Counted from the first letter of the stretch, positions 28,330 to 37,132 are shown. The stretch: 64,000 nucleotides of DNA from Haladaptatus salinisoli (GCF_020614375.1 NZ_CP085327.1:248001-312000); one strand, 5' to 3'. The notes: generated by a model not told the origin, from the letters alone. Made by a program: numbers and translations.

Positions 28330-29721
28330 ATGATGAACCGTCGAACCGCGACCCGCCGCGCGACCCGTCTCGTCGCCGTGCTGGGGCTCGTCGCCGCCGT
28401 TTCGGGGCACGCGCTGGCGCACGGCGGAAGTCTTCGAGGGACGTCCGAGTCGCTGTCGGTCCCCCTCTGGCTGTTCCTGCTCACGGGCGGCGGCGCGGTG
28501 AGCGCGTCGTTCCTGCTCGCAAGCTTCGTCACCGACCGGGCGCTCGTTCGAGGAGTCCACGAGTGGCGTCGCTTGGCGCGGGCGTCGGCCGACGGAATCG
28601 TCCTCGCGGCGCGAGCGGCCGGCGTCATCGCGCTCGTCGGAATCGTCGTCGGGGGGGTGCTCGGCCCCGCGGACGCCCGGCAAAACCTCGCCATCATCGT
28701 CGTCTGGGTCGGCTGGTGGGCCGGGTACACGACCTCGGTGTACCTCGTCGGAAACACGTGGACCGTCCTGAATCCGTGGCGGACCATCGCCGACTTTGTC
28801 CGGAGGTTCCTCCCCTCGCGCGGCCTCGACTACCCGGAGCGACTGGGCGCGTGGCCCAGCGTCGTCGGACTGCTGGCGCTGGTGTGGGTGGAAGTCGTCA
28901 GTCCCCTCGCCGACGACGCGGAACTGCTGGTCGGCATGATTCTCCTGTACTCGGTCGTCACGCTCGCGGGGGCACTGGCGTTCGGCCCCGACCGCTGGTT
29001 CTCGACGGTCGACCCGGTGGCGCGCGTCTTCCGCTACTACGGTCGGGTCGCGCCGATTCGGCGCACCGACTCGGGGTTCGAGTTCCGGTTACCCGGCGCG
29101 CGACTGACCGAGACGAAACTGGTGACGGGACGCGACGAGGTGGCGTTCGTCGTCGCGCTCCTCTGGGTGACGACCTACGACGGGTTCGTCGCGACCCCCC
29201 TCTGGGCGGATATCGCGCGGGCCGCGAGCGGGGTCGGACTGCCGTTGCGGCTCGTCTACGTCGGGGCGCTGCTCGGCGGTTACGCGCTCTTCCTCGGCGT
29301 CTACCGGGCGGCGGTTCGACTCGCCCGTCGGACCGCGGACACCTACCTCACGCCCGACGAAATCGCCCGGCGCTTCGCCCCGTCGCTGCTCCCCATCGCG
29401 GCGGGCTACCACCTCGCCCACTACCTGGGCTACTTTCTCGAGTTGTCGCCGACCCTGCTGGGCGTCTTGGCGAGTCCGCTCGACCCGCCGCAGGCGGTGG
29501 TGCTCATCCTCCCCTCGTGGTTCGGCGGGCTGAACATGGCGTTCGTCCTGCTCGGCCACCTACTCGCGGTGTGGGTGGCCCACGCGACGGCCTACGACGT
29601 CTTTCCGGGGCGACTGCAAGCGGTTCGGAGCCAGTACCCTCTCGTGGCCGTGATGATTCTGTACACGATGACCAGCATGTGGATCGTCTCGCAACCGTCC
29701 CTCGTCCCCCCGTCAACATGA
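28330..29721 (+). CDS. polytopic membrane protein, hypothetical
   Basis: A 463-aa integral membrane protein. A cleavable or anchoring N-terminal helix ends in HALAHGGS, after which about ten hydrophobic segments are seen, including PLWLFLLTGGGAVSASFLLA, GIVLAARAAGVIALVGIVVG, LAIIVVWVGWWAGYT, LVGMILLYSVVTLAGALAF and VVLILPSWFGGLNMAFVLLG. Conserved-looking His residues lie in the membrane (GYHLAHYLGYFLE; LLGHLLAVWVAHA), which could bind a metal or haem. No transporter family was recognised. The stop overlaps the next ATG (ATGA), so the zinc-finger protein is a likely partner. Confidence 0.8.
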   Translation: MMNRRTATRRATRLVAVLGLVAAVSGHALAHGGSLRGTSESLSVPLWLFLLTGGGAVSASFLLASFVTDRALVRGVHEWRRLARASADGIVLAARAAGVIALVGIVVGGVLGPADARQNLAIIVVWVGWWAGYTTSVYLVGNTWTVLNPWRTIADFVRRFLPSRGLDYPERLGAWPSVVGLLALVWVEVVSPLADDAELLVGMILLYSVVTLAGALAFGPDRWFSTVDPVARVFRYYGRVAPIRRTDSGFEFRLPGARLTETKLVTGRDEVAFVVALLWVTTYDGFVATPLWADIARAASGVGLPLRLVYVGALLGGYALFLGVYRAAVRLARRTADTYLTPDEIARRFAPSLLPIAAGYHLAHYLGYFLELSPTLLGVLASPLDPPQAVVLILPSWFGGLNMAFVLLGHLLAVWVAHATAYDVFPGRLQAVRSQYPLVAVMILYTMTSMWIVSQPSLVPPST

Positions 29722-29978
29722 CCCTCGACACCTCCGTTCCGGCCGGCGAATCGCCGCACGAGTGCTCGCGCTGCGGGATGCCGTTCCGCCACGAAGACCA
29801 CCTCGTGCTCCACCGCGGTTTGGAACACGGCGACGACCTGTCCGAAGCGGAGGTCGCCGCGTTCCGCGACGCGTACGAGGCGGAGAGCGAGGAACTGCGA
29901 CTGTTCCGCCTCAAGGCGCTCGCGCTGCTGGTGCTGTTGTACTTCGGTTTCCTCTTCACGTACTCGTTCGTCACCTGA
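29718..29978 (+). CDS. C2H2 zinc-finger protein with C-terminal membrane helix
   Basis: An 86-aa protein. Residues 13-38 form a single C2H2 finger: HECSRCGMPFRHEDHLVLHRGLEHG, with two Cys two apart and two His in the helix. An acidic helix follows, then a single hydrophobic helix at the C terminus (LKALALLVLLYFGFLFTY). It is therefore a membrane-anchored zinc finger facing the cytoplasm. The type occurs in haloarchaea beside membrane proteins. It is translationally coupled to the polytopic protein upstream, and probably assembles with it rather than binding DNA. Confidence 0.82.
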   Translation: MTLDTSVPAGESPHECSRCGMPFRHEDHLVLHRGLEHGDDLSEAEVAAFRDAYEAESEELRLFRLKALALLVLLYFGFLFTYSFVT

Positions 29979-30034
29979 GACGGGCGATCCCGACGTCCGA
30001 TAGGACTACGACCGTCGCCGGCGTCTCGAACGGT

Positions 30035-30511
30035 ATGCCTTCCATCCGTCCGGCGAACGAGTCCGACGCCGAGGCCATCCTTGAACTCCACGTCGCCTCG
30101 ATTCGGGCGTTCGGCCCCGAGCGCTACCGCGACGAACAGGTGGACGCGTGGGCGACGAAGCCACTCGGAAGCGCGCCGTACTGCGAGTCGATGCGCGACG
30201 AGTCGGAATACGTCGTCGTCGCCGAGGTGGACGGCGAACTCGCGGGGTTCGGCCGCGTCGAACTCGATTCCGGGGTGGTGAGCGCGGTGTACGTCCACCC
30301 GAACTTCGCGCGGAAGGGGGTCGGGTCGGCGCTCCTCGCGCGCCTCGAAGCGCGGGCGGCGGAGGCGGGGCTGGATTCGCTCTCCCTCCGCGCGTCTCTG
30401 AACGCGGTGCGGTTCTACGAGCGGGCGGGGTACGAGCGGGTCGCCACGGTGGAACACGAGACGACCGGCGGCGTCGAACTCGCCTGCGTCGAGATGACCC
30501 GCGAGCTTTGA
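30035..30511 (+). CDS. GNAT family N-acetyltransferase
   Basis: A 158-aa acetyltransferase. The fold is complete: IRPANESDAEAILELHVASIRAFG, YVVVAEVDGELAGFGRVEL, the acetyl-CoA loop VHPNFARKGVGSALLARLEARA (positions 30296-30361), then LDSLSLRASLNAVRFYERAGYERV, the usual beta5-alpha4 ending. Substrate unknown. Starts at the ATG giving the family N terminus (MPSIRPA). Confidence 0.9.
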   Translation: MPSIRPANESDAEAILELHVASIRAFGPERYRDEQVDAWATKPLGSAPYCESMRDESEYVVVAEVDGELAGFGRVELDSGVVSAVYVHPNFARKGVGSALLARLEARAAEAGLDSLSLRASLNAVRFYERAGYERVATVEHETTGGVELACVEMTREL

Positions 30512-30606
30512 CATCGCCGCGGGCTGTTCGCCCTCAACCCTCGACCCGGCCGATTTTCGGGTCGGAAACCAAAAGACACGAAACCCTCGGGCGTCTCGAT
30601 TCTCGT

Positions 30607-30981
30607 ATGAGCAATTACCTCGTTGCGATGGAGGCGGCTTGGTTGGTGCGCGACGTCGGCGATATCGACGACGCCATCGGCGTCGCGGTCAGCGAAGCCG
30701 GTAAACGGCTGAACCAGAAGAACATGGACTACGTCGAGGTCGAAGTCGGCGCAACGGGTTGTCCGGCCTGCGGCGAACCGTTCGACTCGGCGTTCATCGC
30801 TGCGCACACCGCGCTCGTCGGACTCGTCCTCGAGATGAAGGTGTTCAACGCCGACAGCGAGGAGCACGCCCAGCGAATCGCCAAGAGCGAAATCGGCGGC
30901 GCGCTCCGCGACGTTCCCCTCTCGGTGGTCGAGACCATCGAGTTCGGGGACGACGAGGATATCGACTTCGGCGACGCCTGA
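30607..30981 (+). CDS. DUF555 family protein
   Basis: A 124-aa archaeal protein of the DUF555 (UPF0212-type) family, starting MSNYLVAMEAAWLVRDV. The signature is a zinc-binding-looking GCPACGEPFDSAFI in the middle, with only two cysteines, so metal binding would need partner residues or a dimer. It ends in a very acidic tail. Function unknown. The HTH-CBS gene follows by 42 bases and may share its transcript. Confidence 0.9.
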   Translation: MSNYLVAMEAAWLVRDVGDIDDAIGVAVSEAGKRLNQKNMDYVEVEVGATGCPACGEPFDSAFIAAHTALVGLVLEMKVFNADSEEHAQRIAKSEIGGALRDVPLSVVETIEFGDDEDIDFGDA

Positions 30982-31023
30982 AGAGGCGAACGATTTATGA
31001 CATAACCGCCGGTTATTTCGCGT

Positions 31024-31563
31024 ATGGAACTCCCGACGCCCCAAGACCTCAGGGAACGCCGGACGGACCTGGGTCTCACGCAGAGCGAACTCGCCCAGCG
31101 GGCCGGCGTCTCCCAGCCGCTCATCGCCCGAATCGAGGGCGGCGACGTCGACCCGCGGCTCTCGACGCTCCGGCGAATCGTCAACGCGCTCGAAGAATCC
31201 GAGGGCGACATCGTCCGCGCCAGCGACCTGATGCACGAGAACGTCATCAGCGTCGCCCCCACCGATCCGGTCAGCGCGGCGGTGAAGAAGATGCAGGAGG
31301 CGGGCTACTCGCAACTCGCGGTCATCAAGCAGGGCGTTCCGGTCGGCTCCATCAGCGAGAGCGACCTCGTTCACGTCGATTCGGACGCCCGCGACGAACC
31401 GGTTCGAGAGCACATGGGCGAGAGCTTTCCGACCGTCTCGAAGTCGGCGACGCTGAACGAGATAAGCAACCTCTTGGACCACTACAAGGCCGTGATGGTC
31501 ACCGAGGAGGGTGAGACGGCGGGTATCGTGACCGAGGCCGACATCGCGGCGCGGTTGTCGTAA
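31024..31563 (+). CDS. HTH-CBS domain transcriptional regulator
   Basis: A 179-aa protein. Residues 5-58 form an XRE-type helix-turn-helix ([33 protein letters not shown] at positions 31045-31143). Two CBS domains follow ([34 protein letters not shown], positions 31228-31329, and the second ending [16 protein letters not shown]). CBS pairs bind adenosine nucleotides, so it probably senses energy charge or S-adenosylmethionine. Such archaeal HTH-CBS proteins are conserved, but targets are unknown. Confidence 0.9.
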   Translation: MELPTPQDLRERRTDLGLTQSELAQRAGVSQPLIARIEGGDVDPRLSTLRRIVNALEESEGDIVRASDLMHENVISVAPTDPVSAAVKKMQEAGYSQLAVIKQGVPVGSISESDLVHVDSDARDEPVREHMGESFPTVSKSATLNEISNLLDHYKAVMVTEEGETAGIVTEADIAARLS

Positions 31564-31690
31564 GTCGGTCGTTCGGGCTTCGGGAGTACCGGCGGATCAG
31601 AGCGTTTACTCGGTTCCTGTCCGCTGTCGACCGACGCCGTCTTCCACCAAGCCACTAATACTTCCGCGTCGTTAGTTGGGTCACGAGCGT

Positions 31691-31707
31691 CGCCGTCAAG
31701 GACGGCG
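31691..31707 (+). other. short hairpin before the LtrA gene
   Basis: cgccgtc-aag-gacggcg is a perfect 7-bp stem with a 3-base loop, ending 15 bases before the ATG at 31723. Depending on the true transcription start it could sit in the 5' leader and affect translation. Confidence 0.4.
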
Positions 31708-31722
31708 GGCGGACGAGCCACC

Positions 31723-32880
31723 ATGAGCACGACCGATTCGGCATCCCTCTCGGACGAGGATGCGGACGAACGGGAACGGAGCGTTACCCCGCTGGAGTTG
31801 TTCTTCGACCTCGTTTTCGTGTTCGCGGTGACCCAAATCACCGGGTTTCTGATTCGGAACCTGACGTGGGGCGGGATGGTTCGCGGCGTGGCGCTCCTCG
31901 CGGTGGTGTGGTGGGCGTGGGTCGGGTACTCGTGGCTGACGAACGCCGTTCCCGCCGAGGAGGTCCTCCCGGCGCGACTGGTGGTTCTGTTCGCGATGGC
32001 CGCCATGCTCATCGTCGCGCTCTCGATTCCCCGCGCGTTCGGCGACGACGCGGTGTCGTTCGGCGTCGCCTACTTCGCGGTTCGAGCGTCGCACGTCGTT
32101 CTCTACGGACTCGTCACGCCTCCCGAAACGAGGGAGGCGGTCCTCCGACTCGCGCCGGGGTTCCTGGGCGCACCCCTCCTGCTCGTCGCGGCGGGATTCG
32201 TCGCGACCCCGTACCAAAGCGCGCTGTGGGCCGTCGCCATCGCGATCGATTTCGGCGTCGCGCGCGTCCGCGGCGTCGAGGGGTTCCACGTCCGCGCGGG
32301 CCACTTCGTCGAGCGCCACCGACTCGTCGTCATCATCGCGTTGGGCGAGTCCATCGTGGCGGTCGGCGTCGGCGCGACCGGTCTCGTCCTCGACGCGGAC
32401 GGCGTTCTCGCGGTCTTCTCGGGATTCGTCCTCATCGCGATGCTGTGGTGGCTCTACTTCGACTACGCCACGCTCGCCGCGGAGCGACGACTCGCCGCGA
32501 TTCACGGCCACGACCGCGCCGTGCTGGCGCGGGACTCGTACAGCTACATCCACCTGTCGATGGTCGGCGGTATCGTCTTCGTCGCCCTCGGAATCGAGCG
32601 GACGCTCGCGCACGTGAACGAACCGCTCCGTCTCGTCTCGGCCGTCGCGCTCTGCGGCGGCGGCGCGCTCTACCTCTGCGGGCACAACGCCTACCGATAC
32701 CGCGACCACGGCACCGTCAGCGTCCCGCGCGCCGTCGCGGCCGCCGCCGCGAGCCTGCTGGTTCCGTTGGCGCCGTTCGTCCCGGCCCTCGTCGTTCTCG
32801 GCGGCCTCACGGCCTTGTTCGTCGCGCTCGCGGGGTTCGAGACGATCCGGTCCGAATATCGGCCCGAGTTTCGTCCGTGA
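31723..32880 (+). CDS. low temperature requirement protein A (LtrA) family membrane protein
   Basis: A 385-aa polytopic protein. It starts with the LtrA signature VTPLELFFDLVFVFAVTQITGFL and contains HFVERHRLVVIIALGESIVAVGVG, the most conserved LtrA segment, plus YFDYATLAAERRL and YSYIHLSMVGGIVFVALGIE. About ten membrane helices are predicted by eye. The family was named from a Listeria cold-growth mutant, but its biochemical role is unknown. Stands alone, with an acidic N-terminal tail. Confidence 0.9.
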   Translation: MSTTDSASLSDEDADERERSVTPLELFFDLVFVFAVTQITGFLIRNLTWGGMVRGVALLAVVWWAWVGYSWLTNAVPAEEVLPARLVVLFAMAAMLIVALSIPRAFGDDAVSFGVAYFAVRASHVVLYGLVTPPETREAVLRLAPGFLGAPLLLVAAGFVATPYQSALWAVAIAIDFGVARVRGVEGFHVRAGHFVERHRLVVIIALGESIVAVGVGATGLVLDADGVLAVFSGFVLIAMLWWLYFDYATLAAERRLAAIHGHDRAVLARDSYSYIHLSMVGGIVFVALGIERTLAHVNEPLRLVSAVALCGGGALYLCGHNAYRYRDHGTVSVPRAVAAAAASLLVPLAPFVPALVVLGGLTALFVALAGFETIRSEYRPEFRP

Positions 32881-32886
32881 ACCCGG

Positions 32887-33864
32887 TTACCGGAGGCTCA
32901 ACCCGCGAATCTCCACGCTCTCGCCCTCCGCCACGGAGCCGATAATTCGCCCGTCCGTCTCCTCGACCAGGCTCTCGGCGTCGTCCTCCGGTAGCGCGAC
33001 CACGAACCCGGTACCCATGTTGAAGGTTCGGTGCATCTCCTCGTCCGAGACGTTGCCCTCCGCCCGCACGAAGTCGAAAATCGGCTGCGCGGGGAAGGGG
33101 TCGGTCACCTCGTAGCGACGCTCCCCCATCCGCAGGAGGTTCGTCCACCCGCCGCCGGTCACGTGCGCGGCGGCGTGCACGTCGCGCGACCGGAGCGCCG
33201 GAAGGAGGTAAGTGTAGAGGCGCGTCGGTTCGAGCAACCGCTCGCCGACCGTCCCATCGCCGCGGGGGAAGGGGTCGTCGTAGTCGTGGTTCTTCGTCGC
33301 GGCCCGCCGGGCCAGCGTCAGGCCGTTCGAGTGGATGCCGTCGGACTCGAAGCCGACCAGCGCGTCGCCGACCTCGGCTTCGCCGGGGAAGACGGCGTCC
33401 TTCGGCGCGAGTCCGGCGCAGGCACCGGCGAGGTCGAGGCCGGAGACGACCTCGGGCATGACGGCGGTTTCGCCGCCGACGAGGGCGACGCCCGCCTCCT
33501 CCGCGCCCGCGGCCAGTCCTTCGCCGACCTGTTCGGAGAACTCCTCGCTCGGCTCGTCGACGGCGAGGTAGTCCACGAAGGCGACCGGTTCGACGCCGGC
33601 CGCCACGAGGTCGTTCGCGTTCATGGCGATGCAGTCGATGCCGACCGTCGAGTAGTCGCCCAGTGCCTCCGCGACGAGCAGTTTCGTCCCGACCCCGTCG
33701 GTCGCCAGCGCGAGATACCGGTCGCCGATGTCGAGCAGGCCCGCGTAGTCGGTCGTGTCGTCGATGTCGGAAACCGCGCCGACGAGGGCCGCCGTCGCCG
33801 CCTCGCTGGCGTCGATGTCCACGCCGGCGTCCGCGTAAGTCAGTTCCTCCTCCTCCTCGCTCAT
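32887..33864 (-). CDS. purM: phosphoribosylformylglycinamidine cyclo-ligase
   Basis: A 325-aa AIR synthetase catalysing the fifth step of purine synthesis (FGAM plus ATP to AIR). It starts with LTYADAGVDIDASEAA, the family N terminus, followed by LALATDGVGTKLLVA, GIDCIAMNANDLVAAGVEPVAFVDYLA, GGETAVMPEV and FESDGIHSNGLTLARRA, then GGGWTNLLRM and NMGTGFVVA. All are standard PurM blocks. Monocistronic, six bases from the convergent LtrA stop. Length is slightly short because the C-terminal domain is compact. Confidence 0.97.
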   Translation of the reverse strand: MSEEEEELTYADAGVDIDASEAATAALVGAVSDIDDTTDYAGLLDIGDRYLALATDGVGTKLLVAEALGDYSTVGIDCIAMNANDLVAAGVEPVAFVDYLAVDEPSEEFSEQVGEGLAAGAEEAGVALVGGETAVMPEVVSGLDLAGACAGLAPKDAVFPGEAEVGDALVGFESDGIHSNGLTLARRAATKNHDYDDPFPRGDGTVGERLLEPTRLYTYLLPALRSRDVHAAAHVTGGGWTNLLRMGERRYEVTDPFPAQPIFDFVRAEGNVSDEEMHRTFNMGTGFVVALPEDDAESLVEETDGRIIGSVAEGESVEIRGLSLR

Positions 33865-33909
33865 GGTCGAACGCGCGCACCGGGCGAGTAAAGGTGTGCC
33901 GTTCTCGCG

Positions 33910-34530
33910 TCAGAAGGACGGCGTCACGAACAGCGCGAACAGCGCGAGCAGGACGCACGGGACGAACGCCGCGACGAAGACCGCGGTGCTCCACTTTCGA
34001 ACCGTATTTCCGTCCAGCGGGCCCCACGGGAGCATGTTGAACCCGGCGAGCAGGAAGTTTATCTGAACGCCGAGGCCGCCGATATCGCCGACGATCGACG
34101 GTCCGACCAGGGCGAGGGGGAAAAAGAGCGCGCCGAGCGCGACGTTCGTGAGCGGACCGGCCAGCGCGATGAGTCCGTTCTCCCGCTCGGTCGCCATCCC
34201 CCGGTGGTACACCGCGCCGGGCGCGGCGAACAGGAACCCGGCCAGCGCGCTGACGACGGCGAGAAACAGCATGCCGTAGTCCGCGCGGAACTCCGCGACC
34301 TGACCGAACCGCACCGCCGTCACCTTGTGCGCCAGTTCGTGGAGGAGAAAGCCGACGCCCGCGGTGAGAAGCGAGACGCCGAACGCCCCGACGAACTCGC
34401 CGGACGAGACGCCGCCCCCGGGTTGGAGCACGGCCCGAACGAGTTCGGGCCGGAAGAACAGCGCGAACGCGACGCCGAGCGCGAGCCACGCGACCAGTAG
34501 GTCTCGAACCTCGTGCGCGCTGAATTTCAT
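33910..34530 (-). CDS. M50 family (site-2) metalloprotease
   Basis: A 206-aa intramembrane zinc protease. The zinc motif HELAHK sits in GFLLHELAHKVTAVRFG, and the second ligand region is NMLPWGPLDGNTV (NxxPxxPLDG), where Asp is the third ligand. Around six membrane helices. No PDZ domain, so it is the short archaeal type. Its ATG overlaps the TraB stop by four bases (ATGA), so it is co-translated with TraB. Site-2 proteases release membrane-bound factors by cutting inside the bilayer; the substrate is unknown. Confidence 0.9.
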   Translation of the reverse strand: MKFSAHEVRDLLVAWLALGVAFALFFRPELVRAVLQPGGGVSSGEFVGAFGVSLLTAGVGFLLHELAHKVTAVRFGQVAEFRADYGMLFLAVVSALAGFLFAAPGAVYHRGMATERENGLIALAGPLTNVALGALFFPLALVGPSIVGDIGGLGVQINFLLAGFNMLPWGPLDGNTVRKWSTAVFVAAFVPCVLLALFALFVTPSF

Positions 34531-36254
34531 GCGAGCGCCTCCCAGATGATGTCCGCGCTGTTCCGCGCGCCCTCCACCATCAACCGGGTGATGCCCTCGA
34601 CGCCGCCGACCTCCGGGCCGAGGAGCGGGAGCACGACGAACGGGAAGAGGAACGTGGCTATCATGCTCCCGACGTTCGTCATGGCGACGACGGCGATGAG
34701 GCGAAAGAGCGGAACGTCGAGCATCCGCGACATGATGTCCGACAGGGGGCTCTCCTCGTCGCTCATGATGTCGTTCAGCTCCGCGATGTCGCCGATGTTA
34801 ACCTGCGTGTACTTCAGTTCGACGTAGCCAGCGAACCACCCCGGCGCGAGCAGGGGGTTGATGCTCGTGAGCCACGCGATGAGTCCGCCGACGGTGGCGC
34901 TCGACCAGTGCGCTCCGGCGAGTTTCGCCAGCGAAAAGGCGAAGATGCCGTTGAACAGGAACCACGCCGCGAACACCTCGATGAGGAAGGTCTGTCGCAC
35001 GCCGGCCATCGCCAGCAGGACGAAGAAGGCGACGAAGGCGACGGTGACGAAGTAGCCGAACGCCTTGAACAGCGAGAAGCGCCGTCCCTTCTCCGTCCCG
35101 ACCAGCGACTCCATGGGCGGCAGCGTACTCGAATCGGCGAGATAGCGCTCGATGCCCGCCCGGTGGCCCGCGCCGACCACCGCGACGACGTTCTTCCCCG
35201 ATTCGCGGAGTTCGACCAGTCGGTGGGCGATGAAGGCGTCGCGTTCGTCGATGAGCGCCTCCGCACCGCCGGGCGAGAAGCGCCGGAACTCCTCCATCAT
35301 CGCGGTTATCACGTCGCCGTCGGTCAGTTCCTCGATTTCGAACTCCTCGTCCAACTCCGCTTCGTCGACGCTGCCGACGAAGAGGCTGCCGAGCAGTCCG
35401 AGGACGACGCCGACGCCGACGCCGACCGCGAGCGACGTGAGCACCCGGAGCGAGACCGCGCCGACGGCTTCGAGCGTCGCCGCGTCGAGCGCGGTGCCCG
35501 CGCTCGCGTCGATCGCGCCCGTGCCGACCGCGAGACCGGCGACGATGCCGACGACGAGGCCGCCGCCGAGCGCGACGTCGTAGCGTCTCGTCGCGCCGAA
35601 CGAGAGGGCCACCGCCCCGAGCGCGAGGCCGGCGAACGCGCCGCCCGCGAACCCGCCGACGAGTCGGAACGTTTCCGCGCCCGCGCCGAGGGTGAGCGCC
35701 TCGTTCAGTCCGAGAATCGGCGCGACGAGGATTCCGAACAGCATCGCGAAGAAGACGCCCATCGTGGCTCCGCCGACGAGGCCGAGCGTGAGCGGGTCGG
35801 TCACGCCGAGGGCGAGGCTGCCGACCATCCGGAACTTCTCGCGCAGGGTCATCCGCGCCCAGAATCGCTGGATGGTCATCTGGATGTCGCGGTCGACCAG
35901 CGCCACGTCGCTTCCCGTCCGCTCCGCCACTTCGATGGCGGCCTTCATGTCAGCGCCCGGTTGGATGTCGAACTCCTCGCCCATCTTCGCTTGGACGTAC
36001 GAGAGCATCCAGTAAGCGAGAAACTGAAAGACGGTGTTGCCGTGGAGCAGGTCGGACGGTTCGAGGTCGTCCGCCATCTCGCCCTGCATCTGTCTGTATC
36101 GCCCCTCGTCGAGTTCGACGGCGACCACGTCGGGTCGCTCCTCCTCGACCGCCTCCTCGACGCGCTCGACGCTCTTCGCCGAGACGTGGGCGGTCCCGAC
36201 GACTCGCACGCTTCCCGCGCCGCCTCCGGACGGCGGCGGGTTCTGGTCGGTCAT
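34527..36254 (-). CDS. TraB/PrgY-type membrane protein
   Basis: A 575-aa protein. The N-terminal soluble domain is TraB/GumN-like: VRVVGTAHVSAKSVERVEEAV, DVVAVELDEGRYRQM and VAVVGAGHRAGIERYL carry the GxxH and ExR-type motifs that define the family and resemble metal-dependent hydrolases. The C-terminal half has about eight membrane helices with many small residues, and a long Gly/Ala-rich helical pair lies in the middle (about residues 150-290). PrgY in Enterococcus restricts peptide pheromone activity. Operon with the M50 protease suggests a joint role at the membrane. Start is ATG at 36254, with a GTG one codon upstream. Confidence 0.87.
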   Translation of the reverse strand: MTDQNPPPSGGGAGSVRVVGTAHVSAKSVERVEEAVEEERPDVVAVELDEGRYRQMQGEMADDLEPSDLLHGNTVFQFLAYWMLSYVQAKMGEEFDIQPGADMKAAIEVAERTGSDVALVDRDIQMTIQRFWARMTLREKFRMVGSLALGVTDPLTLGLVGGATMGVFFAMLFGILVAPILGLNEALTLGAGAETFRLVGGFAGGAFAGLALGAVALSFGATRRYDVALGGGLVVGIVAGLAVGTGAIDASAGTALDAATLEAVGAVSLRVLTSLAVGVGVGVVLGLLGSLFVGSVDEAELDEEFEIEELTDGDVITAMMEEFRRFSPGGAEALIDERDAFIAHRLVELRESGKNVVAVVGAGHRAGIERYLADSSTLPPMESLVGTEKGRRFSLFKAFGYFVTVAFVAFFVLLAMAGVRQTFLIEVFAAWFLFNGIFAFSLAKLAGAHWSSATVGGLIAWLTSINPLLAPGWFAGYVELKYTQVNIGDIAELNDIMSDEESPLSDIMSRMLDVPLFRLIAVVAMTNVGSMIATFLFPFVVLPLLGPEVGGVEGITRLMVEGARNSADIIWEALA

Positions 36255-36360
36255 CACTCTCGTTACTCACCCTCCGTTTTTACCGTTATCGGTGACGCGA
36301 CAATTTTTCCCGCTCCGTCCCCCTCGAACGAGGTCGCCGCGCGGTTCGAAAACTGAACGG

Positions 36361-36382
36361 GGAGCGTCCTGGCTCACGCTCC
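36361..36382. terminator. hairpin downstream of the second HalOD1 gene
   Basis: ggagcgt and acgctcc form a 7-bp stem with an 8-base loop, beginning 24 bases past the stop of the leftward HalOD1 gene. No U-run follows, so a terminator role is weakly supported. Confidence 0.3.
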
Positions 36383-36405
36383 GGAAGCACCTCGGACTCG
36401 GTCGG

Positions 36406-36732
36406 TTACGCGACTCGGACGACGACGCGACCGTGGCTCTGCACTTCGACCTCGTGGCCGGCCAGGACGAACGAGACGGTCCCGGTGAGGGGCCGGAGAC
36501 GTCCGTCCGCGCGCGGGCCGAAGAGGGCTTCGAGGGCGTCCACGTCCACGGCGCGGTGGAGGGGCGGGAGGTCTTCGGGGGCCTGTCCGGTCGCCGACGC
36601 GAGCGTCTCGACGATGGTGTGGAGGAGCGTCGCTTCGCCGTCCCACGAGTACTGCGCCGACGCGACTGGTTCGGGGCTGTCTATTGACACGGATTCGTTC
36701 ACGCTCACCGGAGGTACCGCGCGCTCGGCCAT
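36406..36732 (-). CDS. HalOD1 output domain protein
   Basis: A 108-aa protein. After a variable 30-residue N terminus comes the HalOD1 pattern: LLHTIVETLASATGQAPEDLPPLHRAVDVDALEALF (positions 36529-36636), then GTVSFVLAGHEVEVQSHGRVVVRV. A strong TATA (CCTATTTAAAG on this strand) is centred about 31 bases before the ATG. It lies downstream of DUF7344 and PAS-GAF-Bat genes on the same strand and is the second HalOD1-Bat neighbour pair in the window. Confidence 0.87.
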   Translation of the reverse strand: MAERAVPPVSVNESVSIDSPEPVASAQYSWDGEATLLHTIVETLASATGQAPEDLPPLHRAVDVDALEALFGPRADGRLRPLTGTVSFVLAGHEVEVQSHGRVVVRVA

Positions 36733-36757
36733 CCGCCTGTGCGTTCAGATGTTGCGT

Positions 36758-36768
36758 CTTTAAATAGG
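36758..36768 (-). promoter_or_regulatory. TATA box of the second HalOD1 gene
   Basis: CCTATTTAAAG on the minus strand, centred about 31 bases before the ATG at 36732, shows that HalOD1 has its own promoter despite the 58-base gap to DUF7344. Confidence 0.6.
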
Positions 36769-36790
36769 GCGAGGATGCGGAGGGACACCG

Positions 36791-37132
36791 TCACACGGTT
36801 CGGTCGATGGTGGCGAACAGTTCGCGGTACGGTTCGGGGAACCGCTCCATCTCGACGGACTCCCGGGCTCGGTCCCATCTGACGAGTTGGATTTCCTCCA
36901 GCATCGGAAGGTGGGCGTGGATGAGCGAGGTTCGAATCTGTTCGTCGGTGCCGCCCTGGAGGCGACCGACGAGGTCGGATAGCGAGAGCGCACCGTCTTC
37001 GCGCCGTAACGCGAGTAGCGTCTCGCGTCGGCGTTCGTTCGAAAGTACCGTAAAGAGCGCGTCGAGTTCGGGCGTCGCGGTCCCGCCCGGTTCCGCGCCG
37101 GGGTCCTTCTCGGAGCAGACGTCGGATGGCAT
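36791..37132 (-). CDS. DUF7344 winged-helix protein
   Basis: A 113-aa haloarchaeal DNA-binding-like protein. The DUF7344 pattern is plain: ELDALFTVLSNERRRETLLALRR (positions 36999-37067), then a second helix block and IHAHLPMLEEIQLVRWDRARESVEM, the wing with the conserved 'HxxLPxLExxxLVxWD'. Such proteins are very numerous in haloarchaea and presumably regulate transcription. It starts 62 bases after the PAS-GAF-Bat gene on the same strand, so they may be co-transcribed. Confidence 0.88.
   Translation of the reverse strand: MPSDVCSEKDPGAEPGGTATPELDALFTVLSNERRRETLLALRREDGALSLSDLVGRLQGGTDEQIRTSLIHAHLPMLEEIQLVRWDRARESVEMERFPEPYRELFATIDRTV

Noticed and set aside
32807..34489. 560-aa minus-strand frame over purM and the M50 gene
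   Set aside because: Arg/Pro-rich shadow; purM and M50 protease motifs are in other frames.
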